In this document: positions 19,739 through 28,502 of the stretch, piece by piece
Layout of the letters: every line of letters begins with the position of its first letter
Position numbering within the stretch: the stretch's first letter is position 1
DNA from: Geminicoccaceae bacterium
Lineage (GTDB): Bacteria; Pseudomonadota; Alphaproteobacteria; Geminicoccales; Geminicoccaceae
NCBI GenBank assembly: GCA_020445645.1
Contig: JAGRGG010000012.1
Coordinates: forward strand, 1-64,000
Length of the DNA: 64,000 bases
Direction: 5' to 3'
The notes under the pieces: generated by a model
What the model was told of the DNA's origin: nothing
What the model saw: the letters and a program-made list of their open reading frames with translations, nothing else
Database searches by the model: none
Position numbers and translations under genes: made by a program

Positions 19739-21091
19739 TCACTCGGCCGGCGATGGGTTCGGGTTCCGGGTGATCAGGCGGGCGCCGCGGGCGTAAGTGG
19801 CCCAGGACCAGAGCCACCGCCCCGTGACCGCGAGCCGGTTGCCGAAGCCGACCAGGAGGAAAACGTGGACGATGCCCCACAGGAACCACGCGGGGCGGCC
19901 CTTGAGGCGCAGCCAACCGAAATCGGCGACGGCGGCGTGCCGGCCGATGGTCGCCATGTTGCCCATGTCGCGGAAGCGGAACGGCCGGATCGGCGACCCG
20001 TCTTCAAGATGGCGGCGCAGCCCGTTGCCGAGGTGGCGCCCCTGCTGCTTGGCGACCTGGGCGAGGCCGGGGAGCGGGCGGCCGTTCCCGTCCTTCGCCA
20101 GCGCGGTGTCGCCCAGCACGTAGACGCCCTCCAGGCCGGGCACGGCCAGGGTGGCGCCGACCGGCACCCGCCCGACGCGGTCGGTCCCGACGCCGAGCCA
20201 GCGCCCGGCGGGCGACGCGGCGACGCCCGCCCCCCAGAGTACCGTCGCCGCCGGCACGTCCCGCCCGCCGACCGTGACCCCGCCCTGCCGCACGGCCTCG
20301 ACCGGGGCGTCCACGCGCACCTCGACGCCGAGCCGTTCCAGCGCCCGCGCCGCGTAACGGGACAGGCTTTCGGGAAACCCGGCGAGCACGCGCCCGCCAG
20401 CCTCGACCAGGAGCACGCGCGCGCTCGCGGGCTCGATATGGCGGAAGTCGCGGCTCAAGGTGTGCCGCGCCAGCTCGGCCACCGAACCCGCCAGCTCGAC
20501 CCCTGTCGGGCCGCCGCCGACAACGACGATCGTCATCAGCCGCCGGCGCTCCTTCGGGTCGTCGCACGCCTCGGCGCGCTCGAAGGCGAGGAGCACGCGG
20601 CTGCGGATCTCGCGCGCGTCGTCGATCGTGCGCAGGCCCGGCGCCAGAGGCTCCCACTCCGGGTGGCCGAAGTGGCTCTGCCGCGAGCCGGTCGCCAGGA
20701 TCAGCGTGTCGTAGGCCACCTCGTGCCCGTCGGCGAGCCGCACCAGCTTTTCGGCCACGTCGACGCCGTCGACCTCGCCCAGCAAAACCTCGACGTTGCG
20801 CGCGCGGCGCAGGATGCGGCGGATCGGCTCGGCGATATCGGCGGGGGACAGGCCGGCGGTGGCCACCTGGTAGAGCATCGGCACGAACAGGTGGTAGTTG
20901 TGCCGATCGATCAGGGTGACGGCCACCTTCGCCCCGGCAAGCGCCCTGGCGGCGGCGAGCCCGGCGAAGCCCGCGCCGACGATGACGACGCGGGGCGGTT
21001 CGTTGCAGGACGCCCCGCCGGCCGGGCTCGAACGGTCCGTTCCGTCAAAACCGGACGACGCAGCCGCGACGCCGGCCGCTCGACTCGTCAT
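19739..21091 (-). CDS. ndh: Type II NADH dehydrogenase (NDH-2)
   Basis: Single-subunit, non-proton-pumping NADH:quinone oxidoreductase bound to the cytoplasmic membrane face. ATG 21091, preceded by GGGAAGCGGGAG, gives 450 residues. The frame continues 39 codons upstream in Arg/Pro-rich sequence that does not fit the family. FAD site VVIVGAGFAGLAAARAL lies near residue 35 and NADH site VVVGGGPTGVELAG in the middle. C-terminal amphipathic helices (FLWGIVHVFLLVGFGNR) serve as membrane anchor. The Ser/Gly-rich first 30 residues are not conserved. Confidence 0.9.
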   Translation of the reverse strand: MTSRAAGVAAASSGFDGTDRSSPAGGASCNEPPRVVIVGAGFAGLAAARALAGAKVAVTLIDRHNYHLFVPMLYQVATAGLSPADIAEPIRRILRRARNVEVLLGEVDGVDVAEKLVRLADGHEVAYDTLILATGSRQSHFGHPEWEPLAPGLRTIDDAREIRSRVLLAFERAEACDDPKERRRLMTIVVVGGGPTGVELAGSVAELARHTLSRDFRHIEPASARVLLVEAGGRVLAGFPESLSRYAARALERLGVEVRVDAPVEAVRQGGVTVGGRDVPAATVLWGAGVAASPAGRWLGVGTDRVGRVPVGATLAVPGLEGVYVLGDTALAKDGNGRPLPGLAQVAKQQGRHLGNGLRRHLEDGSPIRPFRFRDMGNMATIGRHAAVADFGWLRLKGRPAWFLWGIVHVFLLVGFGNRLAVTGRWLWSWATYARGARLITRNPNPSPAE

Positions 21092-21279
21092 CTCCCGCTT
21101 CCCTCGCGTTTCGGACGACGGCGGCTTAGGGGCGTTCCGTGCCGGCGGCACGGCGGGCCGTCGCTCCGCACGGTCGGCCCCGTCCACTCGCGGGTTTTCG
21201 TCCCTCAAGGTGCCATGCCGTCGTCATGGTGCATAACGAGGCACAGGCTCGCCGGTTTCGTCTCGAACGAATGGGAGGC

Positions 21280-21354
21280 TGGCTGGGGCGGTAGGATTCG
21301 AACCTACGAATGCCGGTACCAAAAACCGGTGCCTTACCGCTTGGCGACGCCCCA
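21280..21354 (-). tRNA. tRNA-Gln (anticodon TTG)
   Basis: The reverse strand begins TGGGGCGTCGCCAAGCGG, typical of tRNA-Gln. Acceptor TGGGGCG/CGCCCCA, anticodon stem CCGGT/ACCGG with loop TTTTGGT (anticodon TTG) and a GGTTCGAATCC T-arm. Discriminator G; CCA is encoded (21280-21282). Confidence 0.95.
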
Positions 21355-21409
21355 TCACGGCCGGGCTCCTAGATAGACGTTTCGGATCCTGCTTGCAACG
21401 AGGGCGCGA

Positions 21410-22129
21410 TCAGGCGCGGCGGACGGGGGCGCCGGGGGCGAGGTTCAGGACGGCGGCGGCGCTGGCTTCACGGAGCGCGACCTCGACGAGGCCGAGGCTG
21501 TTGCCGTACCAGAAGGGTTCGCCCGGCCAGGCCTCGCCGAAGGTGCGGGCGTGGCGCACGCGCCGGCCCGCCGCCTCGATGACGGCGTCTCTGGAGGTGC
21601 GGGCGGCATCGAGCCCGGTCATCAGGTTGCCGTAGCCGTCGGCGTAGACGACGCGGGGCGGCTCGTCCGACCAGTCGGGAAAGCGCGTCGGCGGGTGGGG
21701 CTCGATCCCGGCATCGTCGCCCCTCGCCAGCCGGGCCGCCACGGGCGCGAAGAGGTCGCGGCCGTGGAAGCTCGCCGAAAGGTCCGCCGGACGCCACGCG
21801 ATGCGGTGCGCCCGCACCGTCCTTGCTCCGCGCAGGACGTGCTCGAACAGCCCGTTGTCCGGCCCGACGAGCCAGCGCCCGTCCGCCTCGACCGCCAGCG
21901 CCTCTCTGCTTGTACCGACGCCCGGATCGACGACGGCGAGCAGCAGGTCGCCCGGCGCCGTCCGCAAGAACAGCCGGGCGAGCAGCAGCCCTGCGCCTTC
22001 CGGGTCGAACGCCGGCGCGTCCGCCATCAGCCGAACCACCGGCACTTCCGGCGTTCCGCGGAGAAGGACCGCCTCCATCTCGCCGAGGTAAGGGCCTTGC
22101 CAGCCGAAATCGGTGAAGTGGAGGATCAT
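21410..22129 (-). CDS. SAM hydroxide adenosyltransferase (DUF62 family)
   Basis: Enzymes of this family, related to SAM-dependent fluorinase/chlorinase, hydrolyse S-adenosylmethionine to adenosine and methionine. The 239 residues carry HFTDFG at the start, AVVDPGVGT, GPDNGLFEHV, FHGRDLFAP, ADGYGNLMTGL and the late YGNSLGLVEVALREA, in family order. The halogen-binding insertion of fluorinases is not evident, so the hydrolase activity is preferred. The physiological role is uncertain. It is upstream of nothing on its own strand, and its start lies 58 bp from the ispE stop with a perfect inverted repeat between. Confidence 0.85.
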   Translation of the reverse strand: MILHFTDFGWQGPYLGEMEAVLLRGTPEVPVVRLMADAPAFDPEGAGLLLARLFLRTAPGDLLLAVVDPGVGTSREALAVEADGRWLVGPDNGLFEHVLRGARTVRAHRIAWRPADLSASFHGRDLFAPVAARLARGDDAGIEPHPPTRFPDWSDEPPRVVYADGYGNLMTGLDAARTSRDAVIEAAGRRVRHARTFGEAWPGEPFWYGNSLGLVEVALREASAAAVLNLAPGAPVRRA

Positions 22130-22150
22130 TGCCCTGGGCCTTGCCGAATG

Positions 22151-22182
22151 CGCTTCGCGTCCGCCGGCGCGGACGCGAAGCG
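22151..22182. repeat. Perfect inverted-repeat copy of the intergenic repeat
   Basis: Two full repeat arms face each other: a 14-bp arm beginning CGCTTCGCGTCC, a 4-base centre CGGC, then the exact complement ending GGACGCGAAGCG. It lies between the ispE stop and the SAM hydroxide adenosyltransferase start. This is the cleanest hairpin of the family. Confidence 0.85.
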
Positions 22183-22186
22183 TGTC

Positions 22187-23050
22187 CTACGCCGTCGTCG
22201 CCGCCACCCACCACCGCGGCCACGCCGCCGCGAGCCGCGCCGCCGCGCGGTCTCGGCGAGTTTCGTCCATGAAGAGGCCGAAGCAGGTGGCGCCGCTGCC
22301 GGACATGCGGGCAAGGACGCAGCCCTCTTCGTTACGGAGCGCGTCGAGCGCCGCGCCGATCGCGGGAGCGAGCGTCGTGGCGGGTGCCTCCAGGTCGTTG
22401 CGGCTCTCGTTCAGCCAGACGCCGAACTGGACCACCGAGGCCCGCACCGGGAGGCCGGGGCGGCGGCAGGGTTCGAATGCTGCGGGGTCGAGCGCCCCGA
22501 ACGCGGCCGCCGTCGACACGGGCGATCCTGGGTTGACGAGGACGATGGGCAGGTCCGGCAGGCCGCGCACGGGGTCGAGCCGCTCGCCGAGGCCGCGCAT
22601 CCGGCAAGCCCTTGCGTGGACGCAGACCGGCACGTCGGCGCCGAGGCCCCGGCCGATCTCGCCGAGCGCGAGCCGGTCGAAGTTGAGGCCCCAGAGACGG
22701 GCGAGCCCGCGCAGGGCGGCCGCGGCGTCGCTCGACCCGCCGCCGAGCCCGGCCATGACGGGAAGGTTCTTCTCGAGCCGGATGTGGGCGCAAGGCGCGA
22801 TCCCCGCCTCGGCGGCGAGGCGGCGGGCGGCCCGGACGACGAGGTTGTCCGCCCCCTTCGGCGTCCCGGCGGCGAACGGCCCCTCGACCTCGAGGCCCAG
22901 GTAGTCGGCAGGGGTGAGGGTGAGGCGGTCGCCCAGCGCTGCGAAGACGACGAGGCTGTCGAGGTCGTGGTAGCCGTCGGCGCGGCGCCCGGTGACGGCG
23001 AGGTCGAGGTTGACCTTGGCCGGCGCCGCCTCGACGACGGCCCCGCTCAC
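22187..23050 (-). CDS. ispE: 4-diphosphocytidyl-2-C-methyl-D-erythritol kinase
   Basis: Fourth step of the non-mevalonate (MEP) isoprenoid pathway: ATP-dependent phosphorylation of CDP-ME. GHMP-kinase fold, 287 residues: N-terminal PAKVNLDLAVTGRRADGYHDL, ATP loop LPVMAGLGGGSSDAAAALRGL and C-terminal ARMSGSGATCFGLF. The start is GTG 23050, overlapping the upstream TPR gene's stop as GTGA, so translation is probably coupled. Alphaproteobacterial neighbourhoods commonly place a TPR lipoprotein before ispE, as here. Confidence 0.95.
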   Translation of the reverse strand: MSGAVVEAAPAKVNLDLAVTGRRADGYHDLDSLVVFAALGDRLTLTPADYLGLEVEGPFAAGTPKGADNLVVRAARRLAAEAGIAPCAHIRLEKNLPVMAGLGGGSSDAAAALRGLARLWGLNFDRLALGEIGRGLGADVPVCVHARACRMRGLGERLDPVRGLPDLPIVLVNPGSPVSTAAAFGALDPAAFEPCRRPGLPVRASVVQFGVWLNESRNDLEAPATTLAPAIGAALDALRNEEGCVLARMSGSGATCFGLFMDETRRDRAAARLAAAWPRWWVAATTA

Positions 23051-24798
23051 CCGCCGTCCTTCGCGGCCTTCGTGGGCGCGGCGCCACCGGGAGAGGCGGC
23101 GGCGGGCAGCCCCTGCGCGAGCTTCGTCCGCACCTCGGCGGCGATTTCGGGCTCGGGCTTGAAGACGAGCGAGCGTTCCCACTGGAAGTGCGCCTCGCGC
23201 TCGCGTCCCGCCCGCCAGTAGGCGTCGCCCAGGTGGTCGTTGATGACAGGGTCGCCCGGCTCCAGTTCCAGGGCGTGCTCCAGTTCCTGGACCGCCTCCT
23301 CGTAGCGCCCCAGCCGGTAGTGCGCCCAGCCGAGGCTGTCGACGACGAACCCGTCGTCGGGCCGGAGTTCCACCGCCCGCTCCAGCATGTCGAGCCCCCG
23401 CTTCAGGTGGACCCCCTTGTCGACCCAGCTGTAGCCGAGATAGTTGAGGACGTAGGGCTGGTCCGGCTGGAGTTCCAGGGCCTCCAGGAAGTCGGCCTCG
23501 GCGTCCGGCCAACGGCCCGTCCGCTCGTAGGCGATGCCCCGCGCGTAGAGCAGGCGCCAGTCGTCGGGCGTCATTTCGTCGATCCGGGTCAGCGCCGCCG
23601 TGTAGTCCTTCTCGGCCTCGGCCCAGCGCTCGTCCCGGCGCAGCATGTCGCCGCGCGCGACGAGCGCCTCGGTACGCTCCGGCCGCTCGTCGGCCATCGC
23701 CTCGAGCTTGGCCAGCGCCTCGTCCTCGCGGCCGAGATCGGCCATCGCCTCGGCGACGAGGAGCCCTGCCCGCCAGTGGAACGGGCTGGCCTCGCCGATC
23801 CGGCCCAGGGCGTCCAGCGCCGCCTCGGGCCGATCGGCCGCAAGCTCGCTCTGGCCGATGTAGAGCCGGAGGTCGTCGTCCTTGGGCGCCGCGAAGGCGG
23901 CGAGCCGCGCCAGCACGAGCCCCTGCCAGTCGATCTCCTGGTCGGCGAATGCGCGGGCCAGGGTGAAGAGCGCGTCGCCGAGCCCGCCCAGCGCGTCGCC
24001 GAACGGCAAAGGCAGGTTCTTTCCCGCCTCGATGCGCTCCAGAACGTCCGCGTAGACGTCGTTGTCGCCGACGAGCACGAGTTGCGACTCGACGAGCCCC
24101 CGCGCCGCCTCCCGGTCGCCCAGCTTCGCCTCGATCGCCGCCTGGGTGAGGACGAGGCGCAAGGGCTTGGCCTCGTCGCCTTCCAGGAGGGGCTGGAGCC
24201 GCGCCCGCGCCGCGCGGGGCCTGCCGGCCAGGGTCTCGATCACCGCCGCGTGGTAGGTGCGCACGGGCTTGAGCCCGTCGTCCTTCGGCTGCCCGTCGAG
24301 GGTCTTGAGCGCGGCCGCGTCGTCGCCGGCGGCGTGATCGGTCCAGGCGGCGAGGAAGGAACCGAGCAGGCGGCCGAGGGTGCCGTCGAGGCCGCCGCTC
24401 CGCGCCTTCGCGGCCTCGGTCCTGCCCGCGCGCAGGTCGTCGAGGAGGAGGAGGAGCTGCGCCTCGTCGACCGGATCGTCGTTCTTGAGCAGGCGTCTCG
24501 CCGCGTCGAGGGCGCCCGCCTCGTCGCCGCTGGCGAGGCGCAGGAGGAACACCTGCCGCCGCAGCTCGGCGTTGTCCGGGTCGAGGCGCAGCGCCTTGGT
24601 GAAATCCCCCGCCGCCTGCCCGAGGTCGCCCTCGTCGAGCGCGAACTGGCCCATGAGGTAGGTGCCGGCGAACGTGGTGCCGAGCGTCGCCGTCGTCGTT
24701 CGGGCGTCCGCGTCGAGGGGGGCGCTCGCGGCGCCGCAGGCGGCGAGCATCAGGACGCCGGCCATGAGGGCCGAGGTTCCGAGGGCGGCCCGCCTCAT
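23047..24798 (-). CDS. TPR-repeat lipoprotein
   Basis: A 583-residue envelope protein. A lipobox LMLAAC (Cys at 21) follows a short signal peptide. The remainder is helical repeats with at least ten TPR-like units (for example YLMGQFALDEGDLGQAAGDFTKALRLDPDNAE near 48-80). Canonical repeats cluster at the C-terminus (about 420-550: ADFLEALELQPDQPYVLNYLGY, GRYEEAVQELEHALELEPGDP). TPR arrays mediate protein contacts; no enzymatic motif. It is translationally coupled to ispE by a GTGA overlap, a conserved pairing whose meaning is unknown. Confidence 0.88.
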   Translation of the reverse strand: MRRAALGTSALMAGVLMLAACGAASAPLDADARTTTATLGTTFAGTYLMGQFALDEGDLGQAAGDFTKALRLDPDNAELRRQVFLLRLASGDEAGALDAARRLLKNDDPVDEAQLLLLLDDLRAGRTEAAKARSGGLDGTLGRLLGSFLAAWTDHAAGDDAAALKTLDGQPKDDGLKPVRTYHAAVIETLAGRPRAARARLQPLLEGDEAKPLRLVLTQAAIEAKLGDREAARGLVESQLVLVGDNDVYADVLERIEAGKNLPLPFGDALGGLGDALFTLARAFADQEIDWQGLVLARLAAFAAPKDDDLRLYIGQSELAADRPEAALDALGRIGEASPFHWRAGLLVAEAMADLGREDEALAKLEAMADERPERTEALVARGDMLRRDERWAEAEKDYTAALTRIDEMTPDDWRLLYARGIAYERTGRWPDAEADFLEALELQPDQPYVLNYLGYSWVDKGVHLKRGLDMLERAVELRPDDGFVVDSLGWAHYRLGRYEEAVQELEHALELEPGDPVINDHLGDAYWRAGREREAHFQWERSLVFKPEPEIAAEVRTKLAQGLPAAASPGGAAPTKAAKDGG

Positions 24799-24942
24799 CG
24801 CCGCCCTTCCCCGGCCGCGCCCCAGGGGCCAGGGCGCCCAAGGCGCCTTGACGCCAGGGCCGCTTCACGCCAAATGTCAGCCAGCATCGCCCCTTCCCGA
24901 CAGGCCCCTCAAGGGGTCGTCTGCATTCTTTTGGAGAGCACC

Positions 24943-25146
24943 GTGCTCAAGATGTCGAAGAGCAAGAACGACCCCACCGCCCGCGGCCCCGCCCAGCAGA
25001 TGAAGACCCTGGAAGGCAAGAAGATCAAGCCCGCCCTCTACGTCGGGACCGCCGTCGGGCACGGGCGTTACATAGCGGGGCAGGATGAGGGCGGCAAGCT
25101 GGTCCTCGACCGCGATGGCCGGCCGGTTCCCTACCGCGACATCTAG
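24943..25146 (+). CDS. Small conserved-looking hypothetical protein
   Basis: A 67-residue basic protein. GTG 24943 has GGAG six bases upstream, whereas the ATG at 24952 would be 15 bases away, so the GTG is preferred. The body reads MKTLEGKKIKPALYVG followed by TAVGHGRYIAGQ and a DRDGRPVPYRDI tail, a compact beta-rich small domain. No known family recognised. It sits alone between the divergent TPR lipoprotein gene and the uracil-DNA glycosylase, and codon usage matches the region. Confidence 0.65.
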   Translation: MLKMSKSKNDPTARGPAQQMKTLEGKKIKPALYVGTAVGHGRYIAGQDEGGKLVLDRDGRPVPYRDI

Positions 25147-25168
25147 GCCCGACCGGCTCCGGGAGGCC

Positions 25169-25180
25169 ACGCTTCGCGTC
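25169..25180. repeat. Partial intergenic repeat
   Basis: ACGCTTCGCGTC, the first half of the repeat, 22 bp after the small protein's stop codon. Confidence 0.4.
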
Positions 25181-25205
25181 TTGTGGATAGGGAGCCAGTC
25201 TGCCG

Positions 25206-26021
25206 GTGAACGCCGACCTCCGTCTCGGCCTCGCCGCGTGGCTCGAATGGTGTGCGGCGGCCGGCGTCGACTCCAGCCTGGACGACCGGTCGCTCGGCGT
25301 CTACGCGCCCGTGGCCGCCCCTCCGGCTGACCCCGCACCACCGCCCTTCTCCCCGCGCGCCCCGGCCCCCGCCCAGCCGAGCCTGCTCACGCCCGAGGGG
25401 GACCGGGTGCGGACGGCGGCGGCGCTGGCGCAAGGCTGTCGCTCGCTCGGCGAGCTTGCGCGTGTCCTCGAAGCCTTCGAGGGCTGCTCGCTGAAGGACA
25501 CCGCCAATTCCCTATGCTTCGCCGACGGCAGCGGGGACGCCAGGGTCATGCTGGTCGGCGAGGCGCCGGGCGCCGAGGAGGACCGCCAGGGGCGCCCCTT
25601 CTGCGGACCGTCCGGGCGCCTCCTCGACCGGATGCTCGGGACGATCGGGCTCGACCGCCGCCACGTCTGGATCACCAACATGATCTACTGGCGCCCGCCC
25701 GGCAACCGTACGCCGACCCCGGCCGAGATCGCCCTCTGCCAGCCGTTCCTGGAGCGGCAGATCGAGCTTCTCCGCCCCGGCTACATCGTCTTTCTGGGCG
25801 GGATCGCCGCCCGCGCCCTCTTGAACCGCAAGGAGGGCATCACCCGCCTGCGCGGCCAGGAATTCGCCTACGGCGGTATCCCGGTGCTTGCGATGTTCCA
25901 TCCCGCCTACCTCCTGCGCCAACCCTTGCAGAAAAAGCTTGCTTGGCGCGACCTCGTCACCCTTCGTAAGGCCCTGGAGGAGAGGGGTCTCTTTCCGGCG
26001 ACCGCGATCGACAGCCCCTAA
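25206..26021 (+). CDS. Uracil-DNA glycosylase (family 4-like)
   Basis: Excises uracil from DNA. The 271-residue protein starts at GTG 25206 and has a disordered Pro/Ala-rich N-terminal region (about 35-65). The catalytic region is VMLVGEAPGAEEDRQGRPF, followed by GPSGRLLDRML, ITNMIYWRPPGNRTPTP and AMFHPAYLLR, the standard family 4 order. The first cluster-ligand pair of family 4 (CxxC) appears as GCSLKDTA, with only one Cys, so the [4Fe-4S] ligation may differ from that of thermophilic homologues. Upstream of the lytic transglycosylase on the same strand. Confidence 0.87.
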   Translation: MNADLRLGLAAWLEWCAAAGVDSSLDDRSLGVYAPVAAPPADPAPPPFSPRAPAPAQPSLLTPEGDRVRTAAALAQGCRSLGELARVLEAFEGCSLKDTANSLCFADGSGDARVMLVGEAPGAEEDRQGRPFCGPSGRLLDRMLGTIGLDRRHVWITNMIYWRPPGNRTPTPAEIALCQPFLERQIELLRPGYIVFLGGIAARALLNRKEGITRLRGQEFAYGGIPVLAMFHPAYLLRQPLQKKLAWRDLVTLRKALEERGLFPATAIDSP

Positions 26022-26078
26022 GGGCGAAGCCCCCACCCCTGCCCGCGCGGGGAGCGGCCGGCGAAAGGGAGAAAACAG

Positions 26079-27917
26079 ATTCTCAGGCGTTTTGCGGCAC
26101 CGGGCGGATGGCCCCTCCTGGCGGTGTGCCTGACGGCCGCCCTTGCCGCGACGCCCGCCCCATCCATAGGCCCCCGCGCCGCCGAGGGCGGCGTGCACCT
26201 CGCCCGTCTGAACCCGGCGACGCCCCTGCCGACCCGACTCGGCACCCTGCCCCGGCCGCTCGCCGTCGCCGACGCCGTAGCGTACCGGGCGATCTTCGCC
26301 CTTCAGGCCGAGGGGCGGATGGCGGCGGCGGACCGGCTCGTCCGGGACCTCAAGGATCCTATGCTGATGGGCCACGTCCTCGCCCAGCGCTACCTCCACC
26401 CCACGGCCTACGTCACCACCTACGCCGAGCTGCGGGACTGGCTCGACGCCTACGCCGACCACCCGGACGCGCCCCGCATCTACGACTTGGCGCTGCGCAA
26501 GAAGGGCCGGGACGACCCCCTGCCGCCGAACCCGATCGCGGGGTTCCTCGCCGGCTCCGGCCAGGAGCTGATCGAGGAGATGCCGATAGCCTACCCCGGC
26601 CCCTCCGACCGGCCGACGGCGGCGACCGGGCGGGTGCGGGCGTGGCTCGCCAAGGTGCGCGCCCTCGTCGGCCGCGACCGCCCCTCGGCGGCGGCGAAGC
26701 TGCTCGACGCGCCCGCCGCAAGGCTCGCCGACACCGTGGAGCGCGACATCGCCCGCTGGTACGTCGCGCGCGGCTACTTCGCCAACCGCAAGGACACCCA
26801 GTCCTACCGCTTCGCCGCCATCGCCGCCGACCGCTCCGGCCACGTCGAGCCCCGGCTGCACTGGACGGCCGGGCTCGCCGCGTGGCGCCTCGGCGACTAC
26901 GAGACGGCGGGGCGGCATTTCGGCCTCCTGGCGGAGAGCGAAACCACCGCCGAGGACGTGGCGGCGGGCGCCTTCTGGGCCGCGCGCGCCTACCTGCGGA
27001 TCCGCCAGCCGGAGCGGCACCGCCGCTACCTTGCCCAGGCGGCGGGCATGGGCGACTGCTTCTACAGCCTCCTGGCGCAGGCGCTCGTCGGCGACCGGAT
27101 CCGCTTCGACTGGCGCGAGGACGCGCTTCAGGACGGGATGCTGCGCCTCCTCTCCGGCCAGCCGGGGGCCTTGCGAGCGATGGCGCTCGGCCAGGTCGGC
27201 GAGGCGGAACGGGCCGAGGCCGAGATCAGGAAGCTGGCTGCGAGGGCGAAGCCCAACCTCACCCAGGCGCTGGCGGCGCTCGCCGAGACGCTGCGCCTGC
27301 CGGCGGCGCAGATGCGGGTGGCGCAGCGGCTCCGGATCCAGGACGGGCACAGCCACGACGGCGCCCTCTACCCCGTGCCGCCCTGGTCGCCGCTCGGCGG
27401 CTTCGACGTCGACCGCGCCCTCCTCTTCGCCCTCGTCCGCGCCGAGAGCGGTTTCGACCCCCTGGCGAAGAGCCACGCCGGCGCGCACGGCGTCATGCAG
27501 ATCCTGCCCGCGACGGCGGCGGCGATGGCGAAGAGGCGGGGCCTGCCCTACGCGGGCGAGGCCGACCTCCTGGACCCCGTCGTCAACCTGACGCTGGGGC
27601 AGGCCTACGTGCGCCGCCTCCTCGACACGGGCTTCATCGGCGGCGACCTCATCAAGACCGCGCTCGCCTACAATGCAGGGCTGAAGCGGATGGGCGATTG
27701 GGCGCCGCGCTTCGATGACATCGACGACCCGCTGCTCTACCTTGAGAGCGTGCCCGTGCCCGAGACCCGCCTCTACGCGAAGAAGGTGCTCTCGAACATA
27801 TGGGCCTACCAGACCCGCCTCGGCCTGCCCGTGTCCTCGCTCAACCGTCTCGCCGAGGGCAAATGGCCGATCTACCAGGACCAGGACCCGGTGAACCCCC
27901 GCTATGCCGCGAATTGA
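26079..27917 (+). CDS. Soluble lytic murein transglycosylase (Slt70-like)
   Basis: Cleaves the MurNAc-GlcNAc bond with 1,6-anhydro product formation in the periplasm. About 612 residues: a large alpha-superhelical U/L domain (about 40-430), then the catalytic SLT domain (about 440-590). That domain has the catalytic Glu in LVRAESGFDPLAKSHAGAHGVMQI and an ALAYNAGLKRM segment. The start is odd. GTG 26124 would leave a truncated signal peptide, while reading back to ATT 26079 adds RRF...WPLLAVCL and places GGGAG 7 bases before it. An ATT start, or a base error here, is suspected. It overlaps moaB by 14 bp. Confidence 0.85.
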   Translation: MLRRFAAPGGWPLLAVCLTAALAATPAPSIGPRAAEGGVHLARLNPATPLPTRLGTLPRPLAVADAVAYRAIFALQAEGRMAAADRLVRDLKDPMLMGHVLAQRYLHPTAYVTTYAELRDWLDAYADHPDAPRIYDLALRKKGRDDPLPPNPIAGFLAGSGQELIEEMPIAYPGPSDRPTAATGRVRAWLAKVRALVGRDRPSAAAKLLDAPAARLADTVERDIARWYVARGYFANRKDTQSYRFAAIAADRSGHVEPRLHWTAGLAAWRLGDYETAGRHFGLLAESETTAEDVAAGAFWAARAYLRIRQPERHRRYLAQAAGMGDCFYSLLAQALVGDRIRFDWREDALQDGMLRLLSGQPGALRAMALGQVGEAERAEAEIRKLAARAKPNLTQALAALAETLRLPAAQMRVAQRLRIQDGHSHDGALYPVPPWSPLGGFDVDRALLFALVRAESGFDPLAKSHAGAHGVMQILPATAAAMAKRRGLPYAGEADLLDPVVNLTLGQAYVRRLLDTGFIGGDLIKTALAYNAGLKRMGDWAPRFDDIDDPLLYLESVPVPETRLYAKKVLSNIWAYQTRLGLPVSSLNRLAEGKWPIYQDQDPVNPRYAAN

Positions 27918-28458
27918 CGAGACCCGCCCGTTCCAGCCGCTCGCCGTCGCCGTGCTCACGGTCTCCGACACCCGCACGGCGGAGGACGACCGCTCCGGCG
28001 ACGCGCTCGCCGAACGCCTGACCGCCGCCGGGCATCGCCTCCTTTGGCGCGGCATCGTCGAGGACGACGCCGACGCCATCGAGGCCCGCCTTCGCGCCCT
28101 CGTCGCCGACCCCGAGGTCGAGGTCGTCCTCGCCACCGGCGGCACCGGCGTCACCGGCCGCGACGTGACGCCCGAAGCCCTCCACCGGGTGATCGAGAAG
28201 CACGTCGCCGGCTTCGGCGAGCTGTTCCGCTTTCTCTCCTACCAAAAGATCGGCACGTCCACGATCCAGAGCCGGGCCGACGCCGGGGTCGCGGGGGGCA
28301 CCTACCTCTTCGCCCTTCCAGGATCCCCCGGCGCCTGCCGCGACGCCTGGGACATGATTCTGAAAGACCAGCTCGACGTCCGCCACAGGCCCTGCAACTT
28401 CGCCGAGCTGCTGCCCCGCCTGCGCGAGCACGAGCCGGGGGGGAGAGGCGCGCTCTAG
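27904..28458 (+). CDS. moaB: Molybdopterin adenylyltransferase / MoaB-type protein
   Basis: Acts in molybdenum-cofactor synthesis by adenylating molybdopterin before metal insertion. The 184 residues have the MoaB/Mog fold: VAVLTVSDTRTAEDDRSGD, then VEVVLATGGTGVTGRDVTPEA and LPGSPGACRDAWDMIL. Starts inside the end of the transglycosylase gene, so it is likely on the same transcript. No other molybdenum gene is nearby. Confidence 0.92.
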   Translation: MPRIDETRPFQPLAVAVLTVSDTRTAEDDRSGDALAERLTAAGHRLLWRGIVEDDADAIEARLRALVADPEVEVVLATGGTGVTGRDVTPEALHRVIEKHVAGFGELFRFLSYQKIGTSTIQSRADAGVAGGTYLFALPGSPGACRDAWDMILKDQLDVRHRPCNFAELLPRLREHEPGGRGAL

Positions 28459-28469
28459 GCGCCGAAAAT

Positions 28470-28488
28470 GCTTCGCGTCCGCCGGCGC
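28470..28488 (+). repeat. Intergenic repeat copy
   Basis: Exact core copy GCTTCGCGTCCGCCGGCGC, 12 bp after the moaB stop and before the convergent MBL-fold gene. Confidence 0.75.
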
Positions 28489-28502
28489 AGGGCGCGTCTT
28501 CT

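Noticed and set aside
21237-21376. Protein-like frame ending GGRIRTYECRYQ... over 21280-21354
   Set aside because: It is translation of the tRNA-Gln region, a familiar spurious protein tail.
27900-27917. moaB overlap with the transglycosylase as a frameshift
   Set aside because: Both proteins are complete with correct termini; a 14-bp overlap is normal for a tight operon.
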